This document shows positions 9,637 through 18,684 of a stretch of DNA of 64,000 bases, in pieces. This stretch comes from Aureicoccus marinus (GTDB lineage: Bacteria; Bacteroidota; Bacteroidia; Flavobacteriales; Flavobacteriaceae). The position numbers and the translations under genes were made by a program. The notes beneath the pieces are model-generated. The model did no database searches. It was not told where the DNA came from and saw only the letters and a list, made by a program, of their open reading frames with translations. The stretch lies in the NCBI RefSeq assembly GCF_002954325.1, contig NZ_MQVX01000001.1:563546-627545 (forward strand), in the 5' to 3' direction. The stretch's first letter is position 1. The number at the start of each line of letters is the position of its first letter.

Positions 9637-10851
9637 TCAGGATTCTTTCAACAGTTTTGCCAGGAAAAAGCCATCAAAGCCCGTTTCGCTAGGAAAAAGG
9701 GTTTCTTGTTTGAGTAACTTAAAACCTTTTCCGGTCTCACTCTTTAAAAAAAGTTCAACCTGTTTTTCGTTTTCAGAGGGGAGAATAGAGCAGGTGGCGT
9801 AGGTCAGTTCTCCGCCCGTTTTTACCCAGCTGCTGTACTGTTGAAGGATCTCCTGTTGACGTTCCTGTATTTTTTTGAGGAAGTCGGGATCCAGTTTCCA
9901 CTTGGTATCCGGGTTCCTTTTCAAAACGCCCAGACCGCTACAGGGTGCATCAATCAACACTTTGTCGGCACTGCCTTTGAGTTTTTTAACCACTTTAGAT
10001 GAATCCAGAAGGCGGGTCTCGAGGTTGTGCACTCCGGCTCGACGACAGCGACGTTTGAGTTCCTTAAGCTTGGCAGGGAAGATATCGAGTCCAATCAGTT
10101 GCCCTTTGTTTTCCATGAGTGCGGCCAGGTGTAAACTCTTGCCTCCCGCTCCGGCACAAGCATCGATGACCTTTTCTCCTGGACGAGGATTAACCCAGTG
10201 GGCAACCCGTTGGGAATTGGCATCCTGTACCTCAAATCGTCCTTCTTTGAAGGCGTTCAGTCGAAACACATTAGCTCTTTTCGGGAGTAACACGGCCTCT
10301 GCAATTTTAGGCAGTGCCTTCGCTTCAATCTGTTCTTCTTTGAGCAGTGCAATCAAGTCTTGGCGATTTCCTTTTAGGGTGTTGGTGCGCAAAAGCAGAT
10401 CGGCTTCTTTGTTGAGGGCAGCGCTTTCGGCTTCCCAGCGTTTTTCGCCCAACTCTTCCACACATCTCTGGTCCAGCCAATCCGGAAAGGATTCTCGTAA
10501 AACCCGGCTCTTGCGGGCTTCTTCGTAACGGCCCTTGATACGGCGAACAGGAGTTCCCTGGAGTTCAGGCCATTCGGGAAGGGCGTGACCTCTTAGGGTC
10601 GCCCAGACTCCAAATAAGCGGAAACAATCGCTCCGTTTATAAGGCGCTTTTACTTCGGCCAGACTTTCGTACAAGCGCCGATATCGGACCATTTCGTACA
10701 GGGTAGAGGCGATAAAGCCCCGGTCGCGGGCACCCCAGCGCTTATCTGTTTTCAGAATGCGTTCTACGGCTTTGTCCGCTTGTTCTTCTTTATTGACGAT
10801 GGACTCCAGGCCTTGAATAACCGCCCAGACCAGATTTTTGTGTAACCTCAT
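9637..10851 (-). CDS. RsmB-like 16S rRNA (cytosine-5) methyltransferase
   Basis: SAM-dependent m5C RNA methyltransferase of the RsmB/NOL1/NOP2/Sun family, 404 residues. The N-terminal part is a NusB-like helical region (residues 1-140). The catalytic domain has the SAM-binding DACAGAGGKSLHLA near residue 228, then the motif IV DAPCSGLG (about residues 300-307) and the second catalytic Cys in YATCSILPSEN. Target cytosine 967 of 16S rRNA is inferred from the family. It precedes purL on the same strand by 67 bases and could be co-transcribed with it. Confidence 0.88.
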   Translation of the reverse strand: MRLHKNLVWAVIQGLESIVNKEEQADKAVERILKTDKRWGARDRGFIASTLYEMVRYRRLYESLAEVKAPYKRSDCFRLFGVWATLRGHALPEWPELQGTPVRRIKGRYEEARKSRVLRESFPDWLDQRCVEELGEKRWEAESAALNKEADLLLRTNTLKGNRQDLIALLKEEQIEAKALPKIAEAVLLPKRANVFRLNAFKEGRFEVQDANSQRVAHWVNPRPGEKVIDACAGAGGKSLHLAALMENKGQLIGLDIFPAKLKELKRRCRRAGVHNLETRLLDSSKVVKKLKGSADKVLIDAPCSGLGVLKRNPDTKWKLDPDFLKKIQERQQEILQQYSSWVKTGGELTYATCSILPSENEKQVELFLKSETGKGFKLLKQETLFPSETGFDGFFLAKLLKES

Positions 10852-10905
10852 GAGCCGGCGAAGTTAGGCAAGAAATTTATTCTGGCCCTCAAGGGAAGGC
10901 AATGA

Positions 10906-10933
10906 AAAAGGGCTCCGGTTGTGGAGCCCTTTT
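10906..10933 (-). terminator. Intrinsic terminator after the DUF6515-like gene
   Basis: Perfect 11-bp stem, AAAAGGGCTCC at 10906-10916 pairing with 10923-10933, with a six-base loop. Read on the minus strand it ends in a run of T and lies 25 bases past the stop at 10958. Confidence 0.8.
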
Positions 10934-10957
10934 GAATGAACAACAATCAAACAACTT

Positions 10958-11308
10958 TTATAGGGTTACCACATAAAAGTGTCCTCTTCTTTTTTGGTAA
11001 GTGATTCCTCTATAGCGGTAGTATCTCTTCCCTTTGACAACCACCACTTTTCGTGCCCTTGGCAGGGTCTTAACGCGCAGTCCAACCGGTGCTGAGGTAA
11101 CGACGTACCCGCGTCGGTTGGCTCTGTACCAAACCCCATCGGCAAAATAGAATTTACTCCTTTTGTGTACGATCACTTTGGGTTTGACCAGGGCTGTCAC
11201 CACGGTACCGTGCTTAGGATAAACTTTTACTACTCGAGTTTGAGCATTTACTCCCTGCATCATTCCGATGAGTAGTACGAGTATTGCCATTTGTTTCATC
11301 AGTTTCAT
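10958..11308 (-). CDS. Small secreted basic protein, DUF6515-like
   Basis: A 116-residue protein with a signal peptide (MKLMKQMAILVLLIGMMQGV, cleavage likely after NAQ) and a mature part very rich in Lys, Arg, Val and Tyr. It contains the pattern FADGVWYRANRRGYVVTSAPVGLRV and a related second half, KRYYRYRGITYQKRRGHFYVV; the spacing of Tyr, Gly and Val suggests short beta-strand repeats as in DUF6515 proteins. Function is unknown. It stands alone, with its own terminator downstream. Confidence 0.75.
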   Translation of the reverse strand: MKLMKQMAILVLLIGMMQGVNAQTRVVKVYPKHGTVVTALVKPKVIVHKRSKFYFADGVWYRANRRGYVVTSAPVGLRVKTLPRARKVVVVKGKRYYRYRGITYQKRRGHFYVVTL

Positions 11309-11369
11309 TGTATCGTAATTTTTGGGTTTCTACTAGTAAGACTCCGGCAATTGAAAAAGGTTTAAAATA

Positions 11370-11394
11370 AAAAAGAGGCCAAGGGCCTCTTTTT
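11370..11394 (-). terminator. Intrinsic terminator of the sigma/anti-sigma unit
   Basis: Stem of 11 bp (AAAAAGAGGCC at 11370-11380 with GGCCTCTTTTT at 11384-11394) and a three-base loop, A-rich on the left, so it gives a T-tract on the minus strand. It lies 24 bases after the stop at 11418 and ends the run of minus-strand genes that begins at 18192. Confidence 0.8.
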
Positions 11395-11417
11395 CTTGTT
11401 TTTTGTCGATTGATATC

Positions 11418-11861
11418 TCAGCGATTTCTTCTGTTTTCACGGTATTGCTTGAGCAGTCGGCGTTTAAAGGCTTCTTCCGCTTGGAAGAGAAGAATGACTT
11501 TCCGAGCAGGAAGAATCTTTTTCAGGTCCACGATAAATCGACTCTCTAGTTCGTGTTTGTCCTTTTTTAAGTCTTGGTAGGCCTGCAATAAAGCCTCGGC
11601 TTCCCGGTCATTCATAGATCTTAAATCGGCCATAATACCCGTGAATCTTCTTCTTTCTTTCAGACGCACTTCTTGCATCTCGGTTTCATAGGCATTGTAG
11701 ACCGGCCAAAAGGCTTGGGCTTCCTCAGTGCTCAGGGAGAGCTTTTCGGTTAAAAAGGCCACTTTGAGGCTTTTGATCTTATTTCTTGGGGTTTGGCTAA
11801 AGGCCATCAGGCTGCTGAGCAGCGCGATCACAACCAAACTGTTTTTAAAGCGCTTCATCAT
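11418..11861 (-). CDS. Periplasmic helical protein of an ECF sigma operon (Spy/CpxP-like size)
   Basis: A 147-residue exported protein: signal peptide (KNSLVVIALLSSLMAFSQ) followed by an almost wholly helical, charged domain with the segment FLTEKLSLSTEEAQAFWPVYNAYE. This LT/LS-x-EEAxxFWPxY pattern recurs in proteins annotated in Bacteroidota as sensors of ECF sigma factors. It overlaps the end of the anti-sigma gene by 17 bases, so translation is coupled. An envelope-stress sensing or chaperone role is inferred from context and fold type only. Start could be Met1 or Met2. Confidence 0.7.
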   Translation of the reverse strand: MMKRFKNSLVVIALLSSLMAFSQTPRNKIKSLKVAFLTEKLSLSTEEAQAFWPVYNAYETEMQEVRLKERRRFTGIMADLRSMNDREAEALLQAYQDLKKDKHELESRFIVDLKKILPARKVILLFQAEEAFKRRLLKQYRENRRNR

Positions 11862-12354
11862 AGTCCAAAATTAAATCTTCTTCCATTAAGTGTTCCTGAT
11901 CTTCTAGGTCGAGTTCCTGCTCCAGGTAGTCCTGAAGTTCATCCGTTTCTAAATCTGGGTTTTCGACAATGAGGGTTTCGGGGTTCCATTCCGAAGACTC
12001 ACTGATTTCGAAAGCGGCGAATTCCAAATCGGCTTCTTCCCAGTATTCCTCCAGCTCACTCATGGCTAACTCAAAGTTCTGTTCGGGCTCGTTATTGGTA
12101 AAGGGAATAAGAAGGAGTAGAGCAATTCCAGCCGCAGCGGCGTACATCCATGGCTTAAACTGAATGAGGCGTCCCTGTTGGGGAAGCTTTTCCTGTAGGT
12201 GGTCACCGAAGGACTCAAAATACCCCTCCGGTACGCCAAAACCATCGTCCTCAGGAATGATGGAACTCTTCTCATCCATCCGGTCCTTGAGGCGATCCAT
12301 AAAGCCTTCGAAGTATCCTTCTGGAGCTTTAAAATTAGGTACCTTCTTTTTCAT
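11845..12354 (-). CDS. Putative anti-sigma factor, single-pass membrane protein
   Basis: A 169-residue protein without a signal peptide. The cytoplasmic N-terminus carries two copies of one motif, FKAPEGYFEGFMDRL near residue 8 and FGVPEGYFESFGDHLQEKL near residue 39. A transmembrane segment follows (about residues 70-88, MYAAAAGIALLLLIPF), then a very acidic C-terminal tail rich in Glu, Asp and Leu. It lies between an ECF sigma factor and a periplasmic protein, so an anti-sigma role is the natural reading; no classical zinc anti-sigma (ZAS) motif is present. Confidence 0.65.
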   Translation of the reverse strand: MKKKVPNFKAPEGYFEGFMDRLKDRMDEKSSIIPEDDGFGVPEGYFESFGDHLQEKLPQQGRLIQFKPWMYAAAAGIALLLLIPFTNNEPEQNFELAMSELEEYWEEADLEFAAFEISESSEWNPETLIVENPDLETDELQDYLEQELDLEDQEHLMEEDLILDYDEAL

Positions 12355-12381
12355 TTCTCCCTCTTTTATCTTTTCGACCGA

Positions 12382-12942
12382 CTACTCGGTGGTCAAAAAG
12401 GCTTCTATTTTCTTTACAGCATGGTGGTAGGAAGTTTTCAGCGCTCCCACCGAAGTCCCCAAAACCGCCGAAATATCGTCGTATTTCATGTTTTGGTAGT
12501 ACTTCATATTGAATACCAGCTTTTGTTTTTCTGGTAGTTGAGCCAGTGCCTGTTGTAGTTTGAGCTGGATTTCATCCCCTTCAAAATACACATCGGACTC
12601 CAGTTGTTCAACCAATTTCTCCTGCAGTTCCAGGGATCCCACTCCCAGTTTCCTGCTTTTTTGTTTTAAAAAACTCAGCGACTCGTTGGTGGCAATCCGG
12701 TACATCCAGGAATACAATTTACTGTCTCCTTTGAAGCCACCAATGTTCCGGAAGACCTTGATAAAGGTATTCTGCAAGACGTCATCCGTGTCATCGTGAT
12801 CAAGCACAATGCGGCGGATATGCCAGTACAGGCGTTCCTGGTAGTTGCTCACCAATTCTTCGAATGCTTTATCCCGGGTGGCGGGGTCTTGCAATAGCAC
12901 CAGAAAGTCCTCTTCTGCAACCAAGGTCGTGTCGTTTTCCAT
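12382..12942 (-). CDS. ECF-type RNA polymerase sigma factor
   Basis: Extracytoplasmic-function sigma-70 factor. Region 2 is visible in ELVSNYQERLYWHIRRIV, DTDDVLQNTFIKVFRNIGGF and KLYSWMYRIATNESLSFLKQ. Region 4 contains LPEKQKLVFNMKYYQNMKYD and the helix-turn-helix DISAVLGTSVGALKTSYHHA. I chose the ATG at 12942 (MENDTTLVAEEDF, 186 residues) rather than the upstream Met at 13011, because the 23 extra residues are basic and unlike the family. It is followed 27 bases later by the putative anti-sigma gene. Confidence 0.9.
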   Translation of the reverse strand: MENDTTLVAEEDFLVLLQDPATRDKAFEELVSNYQERLYWHIRRIVLDHDDTDDVLQNTFIKVFRNIGGFKGDSKLYSWMYRIATNESLSFLKQKSRKLGVGSLELQEKLVEQLESDVYFEGDEIQLKLQQALAQLPEKQKLVFNMKYYQNMKYDDISAVLGTSVGALKTSYHHAVKKIEAFLTTE

Positions 12943-13033
12943 TAAGACTCTTGTTTCGGAAAAAGGTTTAATCGTTGTTTGCTTTTTCTTTAAAGTATAA
13001 CGACTTATCAAACAGATAGTGTCTGTAGCTCTA

Positions 13034-14839
13034 CTAATTTCTTGTAACCGCTTTTGGTTTCATCAGTTCTTGGTGGGTACCCTGCTCAAGGATTTTGCCT
13101 TTTTCCATCACGACGATTTCGTCTGCATTTTGGATGGTCGATAGGCGGTGAGCGATCACCAAGGCTGTTTTGCCTTTCATCATTTTTTCAAGGGCTTTCT
13201 GAACCCATTGTTCACTCTCGGTATCCAAGGCTGAAGTCGCTTCGTCCAGAATCAGAATGGGAGGGTTTTTAAGGACTGCTCTTGCAATAGATAGGCGTTG
13301 GCGTTGGCCACCGCTGAGTTTCCCGCCAGCATCCCCAATACGGGTATCGTAGCCATCTGGCAATTCCATGATAAAATCGTGGGCATAGGCCACCTTGGCG
13401 GCTTCTTGAATTTCTTCCAAACTGGCCTCCGGATTGCTCAGGGCGATATTATTTCGAACGGTATCGTTGAATAAGAGGGCTTCTTGTGTCACCATTCCGA
13501 TCAGGTTACGCAGGTCCCCTTTAGCGAGCTCCCGTATATCGGTTCCGTCGATCTGGATTTGCCCTTTCTGAATGTCATAAAAGCGAGCCAGAAGCTGTGC
13601 AACTGTTGATTTTCCACTCCCGGATTGTCCGACCAAGGCGACGGTTTTTCCTTTTGGAATCTGCAAATTGAAATCTTGAAGAACCGGCTCCTCATCATAA
13701 GCAAAGTCCACTCCTTTGAAAAGGATTTCATCGGAGAAGGCAGGCAGTACTTTGGGCGTCTCTGGATCGCGAACCACATTTTCGGTTTCCAAGACCTCAA
13801 AAATACGCTCGGCCGAGGCGTTTCCTTTTCGGATGTTGTAATTCACGGTGGTAATGGCCTTGACGGGATTGATGATGGTATAGAACAGACCGATATACCC
13901 CAAAAAAGCTTGTGGAGAAAGACTGCTTTCTTCGTTCAATACCAGGCTGCCTCCGAACCATAGTACGGTAATAACCACGGCTACCCCAAGGAATTCGGAG
14001 AAGGGAGAGGCCAGGCCTTTGCGCTGGAGTACGGCAATCATAATGCTTTTAAAGCGAGAAGTCGATTGCTCAAAACGTTGACGCAAAAAGGATTCAGCCC
14101 GAAAGGCTTTAATGATTTTTAATCCACCCAAGGTCTCCTCTAAAAAGGAGAGAAAGAGGCCGTTCTCTTTTTGAGCTTCCAGGGACTGTGCCTTTAATCG
14201 CTTCCCAACAGCCGAAATCAAGAATCCCGCAATGGGCAGGAAGATAAAGGCGAACAGGGTTAAACGAGGGCTCATGATCAGCATATTGATCAGCACCAAA
14301 ATGATGGTGATGGGTTCACGAGCCAGGGCTTCCAAGGAATTGATAATGGAACTTTCTACTTCTTTTACATCCGCCGTCATCCTGGCCATCAAGTCCCCTT
14401 TGCGCTGTTCGCTGAAATAGGAGAGGGGCAGTCCCAGGGTTTTGTTGTAGAGCTGGTCTTGCAAGTCCTTCACCATACCAGTCCGCAAATAGGCCAAGAC
14501 GTACATGGCTGCGTAGCGGAAGAGGTTTTTGAAAAAGAAAATGATCAAACTCGCCAGGCAAATAAAGGCCAAGGCAGCGACAGGACCATCTTCCAATTCT
14601 TTTTGGGTCAGAAAGAAATTCAATTGCCCTTCCACATATCCTTGAAGATTGCCTAATCCTTCATAGGCTGGTGGAGCCTCTACTTTTTCATTCGTGCCAA
14701 AGAGTATCCCCAGAGTCGGAATGAAAATGAGGATGGAGAGCACATTAAAAACGGCGTAGAGTATATTGAATCCAATATTCATAAAACCGTAAGACTTGTA
14801 CGGTTTGGCAAATACCAGGATCTTTTTGAAGTAGTTCAT
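13034..14839 (-). CDS. ABC exporter, fused permease and ATPase (MsbA-like)
   Basis: A half-transporter of 601 residues that would work as a homodimer in the inner membrane. Six transmembrane helices occupy about residues 18-330. The nucleotide-binding domain has Walker A VGQSGSGKST near residue 400, Q-loop MVTQEALLF, signature LSGGQRQRLSIARA, Walker B ILILDEATSALD and H-loop IAHRLST. The overall type is that of MsbA/lipid flippases, but substrate cannot be read from sequence. It is 12 bases downstream of pgm and upstream of the ECF sigma gene, all on one strand. Confidence 0.9.
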   Translation of the reverse strand: MNYFKKILVFAKPYKSYGFMNIGFNILYAVFNVLSILIFIPTLGILFGTNEKVEAPPAYEGLGNLQGYVEGQLNFFLTQKELEDGPVAALAFICLASLIIFFFKNLFRYAAMYVLAYLRTGMVKDLQDQLYNKTLGLPLSYFSEQRKGDLMARMTADVKEVESSIINSLEALAREPITIILVLINMLIMSPRLTLFAFIFLPIAGFLISAVGKRLKAQSLEAQKENGLFLSFLEETLGGLKIIKAFRAESFLRQRFEQSTSRFKSIMIAVLQRKGLASPFSEFLGVAVVITVLWFGGSLVLNEESSLSPQAFLGYIGLFYTIINPVKAITTVNYNIRKGNASAERIFEVLETENVVRDPETPKVLPAFSDEILFKGVDFAYDEEPVLQDFNLQIPKGKTVALVGQSGSGKSTVAQLLARFYDIQKGQIQIDGTDIRELAKGDLRNLIGMVTQEALLFNDTVRNNIALSNPEASLEEIQEAAKVAYAHDFIMELPDGYDTRIGDAGGKLSGGQRQRLSIARAVLKNPPILILDEATSALDTESEQWVQKALEKMMKGKTALVIAHRLSTIQNADEIVVMEKGKILEQGTHQELMKPKAVTRN

Positions 14840-14851
14840 TGAAGAAATTAA

Positions 14852-16572
14852 CTAGCCCAGCTTGAGCTCATCCAGGATCCCCTGAATTTTCTGATCAAGC
14901 GCGCTGTTTACTTCTGCAAAATTATCAGAACTAGCCAAGGGCATATTGGTTGTAATGTAAAATTTAACTTTTGGCTCTGTACCACTTGGACGGGCCGCAA
15001 TACGGGTACCGTCTTCTGTTTCGTAAATCAGGACGTTGGCCTTGGGTAAATCGATGGTTTTCGAATCCCCTGTCTGCACATTTTTAGCGGCTGACTCATT
15101 GTAATCTTCCACCCATTTCAAGGCCGAACCTTGTACACTGGCAGGCGGGTTGTTTTTGAAATCGGCAAGCATTTGCTGAATCTCTTCTGCTCCGCTCTTT
15201 CCTTTTTTGGTCAAACTGATCAATTTCTCTTTGTAGAAACCGTAGTCGATATAGCATTGAATCAATTCCTGGTAGAAGCTACTGCCTTTGGCTTTCGCGG
15301 CACTGGCAATTTCGCATGCGAGGAGGGAAGAAGTAACCGCGTCTTTATCACGGACAAAGTCTCCCACCATGTAGCCAAAGCTTTCTTCTCCTCCGCCCAA
15401 GAACTTGGAAACAGGAAAATCCTTAATCATCTTCCCAATCCATTTGAATCCGGTAAGGGCCGTCTTGAACTCAACTTCATAGTCTTTAGCCATCACCTCC
15501 AGCATGGGGGTAGAAACAATGGTCGTGGCAACGAATTCATTTCCGGCAAAACCCTTCTGCTTTTGCGCATCCAGCAGATAACGGGTCATCAATACCATGG
15601 TCTGGTTACCGTTCAGCAATTCCATTTTTCCTTGCAGGTTGCGAACCGCAATTCCGAGTCGGTCGCTGTCGGGATCGGTTCCAACCACCAGATCAGCGCC
15701 AATTTCATCCGCTTTGGCCAGCGCCATGGCCAAGGCTTCCGGTTCTTCTGGATTCGGCGATTTTACGGTAGGAAAGTTTCCGTCTGGGGTAGCCTGTTCT
15801 TCAATAACCGTTACCTGGCTAAAACCGGCACGCTTGAGTACCTCAGGAATGGCGGTGATGGAGGTACCGTGAATAGAGGTGAAAACAATTTTAAAATCGT
15901 CCTTTCCTGCGGCGTTTTGGCTACCTGCAGCTACAGAGGCTTCGAAGAAGGCCTCATCTACTTCTGTGTCGATCAGTTCAATGAGTGATTCATTCGGGCT
16001 GAATTGCACGTCCGAAAAGTACAAGGCATCGATTTCAGCAATAATAGCCTTGTCTTGTGGAGGAACAATTTGCCCGCCATCCGTCCAGTATACCTTGTAC
16101 CCGTTGTATTCAGGCGGGTTGTGGGAAGCGGTCAAAACAATACCGGCATGGCATTGCAAATGTTTTACAGCAAAACTGAGTTCCGGAGTCGTTCTCAATG
16201 CCGAAAATAGGTAAACGTGGATGCCGTTGGCTGAAAGTACTTCGGCCACCGTTCTGGCCAGGGTGTCACTATTGTTTCGACAATCGAATGCGATCACCAC
16301 CTTGCTTGCTCACCCGGATAGACCTTTTTGATGTAATTGCTCAGACCCTGGGTGTTCTTCCCCAGAGTGTAGCGGTTGATGCGGTTGGTTCCCACACCCA
16401 TTACACCACGCATTCCTCCTGTTCCAAATTCCAGACTCTTGTAAAAACAATCTTCCAGTTCAGCGGGATCTTGCTCGATTAGCTTGTGAATTTGCTCTTG
16501 TGTTTGCTGGTCAAAGGTTGGGGTTAACCATGCTTTTGCGGCTTCCAATACCGCGGGGTTTAATGCGCTCAT
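14852..16572 (-). CDS. pgm: Phosphoglucomutase/phosphomannomutase (one-base frameshift in this sequence)
   Basis: Alpha-D-phosphohexomutase interconverting hexose 1- and 6-phosphates. The sequence shows two overlapping pieces. The N-terminal 92 residues begin [16 protein letters not shown] and end YPGEQARW; the rest continues from [10 protein letters not shown] with the phosphoserine loop [13 protein letters not shown], the metal loop [10 protein letters not shown], the sugar loop GGGEESFGY and the phosphate loop [12 protein letters not shown]. Adding one G in the AAGGTGG context near 16300 joins them as ...[15 protein letters not shown]... and gives 573 residues, the normal length. I therefore treat the break as a sequence error. 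It lies between the glycosyltransferase and ABC exporter genes. Confidence 0.88.
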
Positions 16573-16618
16573 GGACTAAATTTAAATTGGAATATTCCCG
16601 GTTGTACGTTTTTACTAC

Positions 16619-17628
16619 CTAAAGATATTCATTGGTTTCTTTCCGGAAGTTTATTTTTTCTGCAATGTGGTAAGCATGCCCTTTTTTGTTGTTACGGACC
16701 AAAATCTCGCCTAAAAAACCGGCTAAAAACAATTGAGTTCCCACAATCATAGCGGTCAATGAGAGATAGAATTCTGGTCTTTCGGTGATCAAGCGAATGT
16801 TGGGCAGGGCACTTCCCGCCGCTTCAGCTGCGTAATAATCCTGCATGATCATGATTTTTTCGACTCCGAGGTAGAGGGCGAAACCAAACCCGATGACGAA
16901 CATCAGCGCCCCGAGGGCGCCAAAAAGGTGCATGGCTGGCGGCCAAATTTGGAAACAAACCAAATAGTAATCAGGTCCAGAAAGCCGTTGATAAAGCGCT
17001 CTGCACCAAATTTGGTGTGTCCGTATTTGCGTGCCTGGTGCTTGACGACCATTTCACCAATACGGCTGTAGCCCGCATTTTTAGCCAAAACGGGGATGTA
17101 GCGGTGCATATCTCCCGAAACTTCAATTCCCTTGGCGACATCCCTGCGAAAGGCTTTAAGTCCACAGTTAAAATCGTGCAAACGCAACCCGGACGTTTTG
17201 CGAGCAGCCCAATTAAACAATTTAGAAGGGAGGTTTTTGGCAAAGACAGGATCGTGACGCTTCTTTTTCCAGCCCGAAATCAAATCAAAACGGGATTCGG
17301 TGATCAGACGATAGAGTTCCGGAATTTCTTCCGGGTTGTCTTGAAGATCCGCATCCATGGTGATAATGACCTCTCCCTTGGCGGCTTTAAAACCGGCGTC
17401 CAGGGCTTGCGACTTCCCAAAGTTTTTACGGAAACGGATTCCCCGTACTTCGGCGTATTGTTCCGATAGACCTTGAATAACAGACCAGCTGCCATCCGTA
17501 CTTCCGTCATCGATGAAGATGATCTCGTATAAAAAGCGATTGGACTGCATCACAGACGCAATCCAATCGTATAATTCTTGCAGGGATTCCTGCTCGTTTA
17601 ATAAGGGAATGACAATGGAAATCTGCAT
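16619..17628 (-). CDS. GT2 glycosyltransferase, DPM1/GtrB-like (one-base frameshift in this sequence)
   Basis: Family 2 glycosyltransferase with an N-terminal GT-A domain (VIPLLNEQESL, FIDDGSTDGS, ITMDADLQDNPEEIP with the metal-binding DAD, SGWKKKRHD) and two C-terminal membrane helices, as in polyprenyl-phosphate sugar transferases. As given, the frame ends early in SKFGRQPCTFLAPSGR, while the two-helix tail (MHLFGALGALMFVIGFGFAL, then LSLTAMIVGTQLFLAGFLGE) is in another frame. One extra C near 16934 gives FGRQPMHLFGALGA and a 336-residue protein. It is 54 bases downstream of the DUF4199 gene, a pairing common in Bacteroidota. Confidence 0.87.
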
Positions 17629-17682
17629 AGTCCTTCTAACTTCCCCTCAAAAGTAGTACTTTTTGTACGTTCTTTCTTCTCT

Positions 17683-18192
17683 TTAGGCTTCCGTCTTTCG
17701 AACGACCAATCCAATGATTAGCGAAAATATTAAAGCCACGATTGCACTAACCACAATCCCAATGAGGGGGAAGAAAGGCATCAGTTTCTTTTGGAAAGCA
17801 ATTCCCTGATCCAACTGTTCGCGATTGATCTCTGGGTTGTTAGCTATCGCCGTTTCACGCGCAATCTCCATAACCTTGTCAAAGAATTCAGGCTCGATGT
17901 AGTTGGCAAAAATAAATCCATAAATACCACCGAGTAGCGCACTAACGATTGCCACTCCAACTCCTGTTTTTAGAGCTTGGCCTAGAGAAACAAAACCATT
18001 ATTAGCTTTTTTGAAGGCCAAAATTCCCAAAAGGATAAAAATAAACAGGAGGCCAAAGCCGACGATGTTGTTCACAGCACTTTGCTCGTAGTGCAATTCT
18101 TGCGTGTAGAGCATGAAGTTAAAGCCAATTGATACAAGCCCTAGAAAGAGACCGTATTGAAATGCGTACTTACTTGTTTTAGGTTGTTCCAT
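17683..18192 (-). CDS. DUF4199 membrane protein
   Basis: A 169-residue integral membrane protein with four predicted helices (about residues 10-30, 38-60, 70-100 and 140-165) and a hydrophilic loop at 105-135 (YIEPEFFDKVMEIARETAIA). The glycine-rich third segment VGVAIVSALLGGIYGFIFAN is typical of DUF4199, a Bacteroidota family usually next to a GT2 glycosyltransferase, as here. Function unknown. It is the first gene of the minus-strand run extending to 11418. Confidence 0.8.
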   Translation of the reverse strand: MEQPKTSKYAFQYGLFLGLVSIGFNFMLYTQELHYEQSAVNNIVGFGLLFIFILLGILAFKKANNGFVSLGQALKTGVGVAIVSALLGGIYGFIFANYIEPEFFDKVMEIARETAIANNPEINREQLDQGIAFQKKLMPFFPLIGIVVSAIVALIFSLIIGLVVRKTEA

Positions 18193-18290
18193 GTTGTAAA
18201 AATTTTAGCGTGGTTACCCTCCTTAGTTGGGAAGGATGTATTTTTGTTACATATAAATGTAGTTTTTTTTGCCTCCAAGATTAAAATACC

Positions 18291-18320
18291 TTGTGTGCAA
18301 TTAAAAAATAACTAAATTTG
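18291..18320 (+). promoter_or_regulatory. Bacteroidota-type promoter of rpmE2
   Basis: TTG at 18291-18293, a 19-base spacer and TAAATTTG at 18313-18320, matching TTG-N19-TAnnTTTG. Transcription would start near 18327, about 23 bases before the rpmE2 ATG. Confidence 0.75.
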
Positions 18321-18349
18321 CGGCCCTAAAAGGATCAAAGAGAAAACTC

Positions 18350-18601
18350 ATGCAAAAAGATATCCACCCTTCAAACTACAGACTAGTCGCTTTTAAAGAC
18401 ATGTCTAACGAAGATGTATTTATCACCAAGTCGACCGCAGAGTCTAAAGAGACGATTACGGTTGATGGCGAGGAGTACCCGCTCATCAAGCTCGAGATTT
18501 CTCGCACGTCTCACCCTTTCTACACCGGGAAGACCAAACTTATCGATACGGCGGGTCGTATTGACAAGTTCAAGAACAAGTACAAGAAATTTCAAAAGTA
18601 A
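18350..18601 (+). CDS. rpmE2: 50S ribosomal protein L31 type B
   Basis: An 83-residue ribosomal protein beginning MQKDIHPSNYRLVAFKDMSN, with EISRTSHPFYTGK and a basic C-terminus. It has no CxxC pair, so it is the zinc-independent type B form, which in Bacteroidota is commonly the only L31. It has its own promoter and a terminator immediately downstream, so it is probably monocistronic. Confidence 0.95.
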   Translation: MQKDIHPSNYRLVAFKDMSNEDVFITKSTAESKETITVDGEEYPLIKLEISRTSHPFYTGKTKLIDTAGRIDKFKNKYKKFQK

Positions 18602-18633
18602 ATTTCGGAGGCTGACAGCCTGGAACAAAATTC

Positions 18634-18661
18634 AAAACTCTTGCTGCGGCAGGAGTTTTTT
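18634..18661 (+). terminator. Intrinsic terminator after rpmE2
   Basis: An 11-bp stem with one wobble pair (AAAACTCTTGC at 18634-18644 with 18649-18659), a four-base TGCG loop and a T-run to 18661. It lies 33 bases after the rpmE2 stop. Confidence 0.75.
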
Positions 18662-18684
18662 GTTTTAGAACGTACCTTTGGGTC

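Noticed and set aside
9875-10528. 217-codon plus-strand open frame opposite the RsmB-like gene
   Set aside because: Ser/Leu/Arg-rich composition typical of antisense reading; the minus-strand enzyme has all catalytic motifs.
15131-15988. 285-codon open frame on the plus strand
   Set aside because: It is the shadow of phosphoglucomutase on the other strand. Sequence shows no domain and the codon pattern follows pgm.
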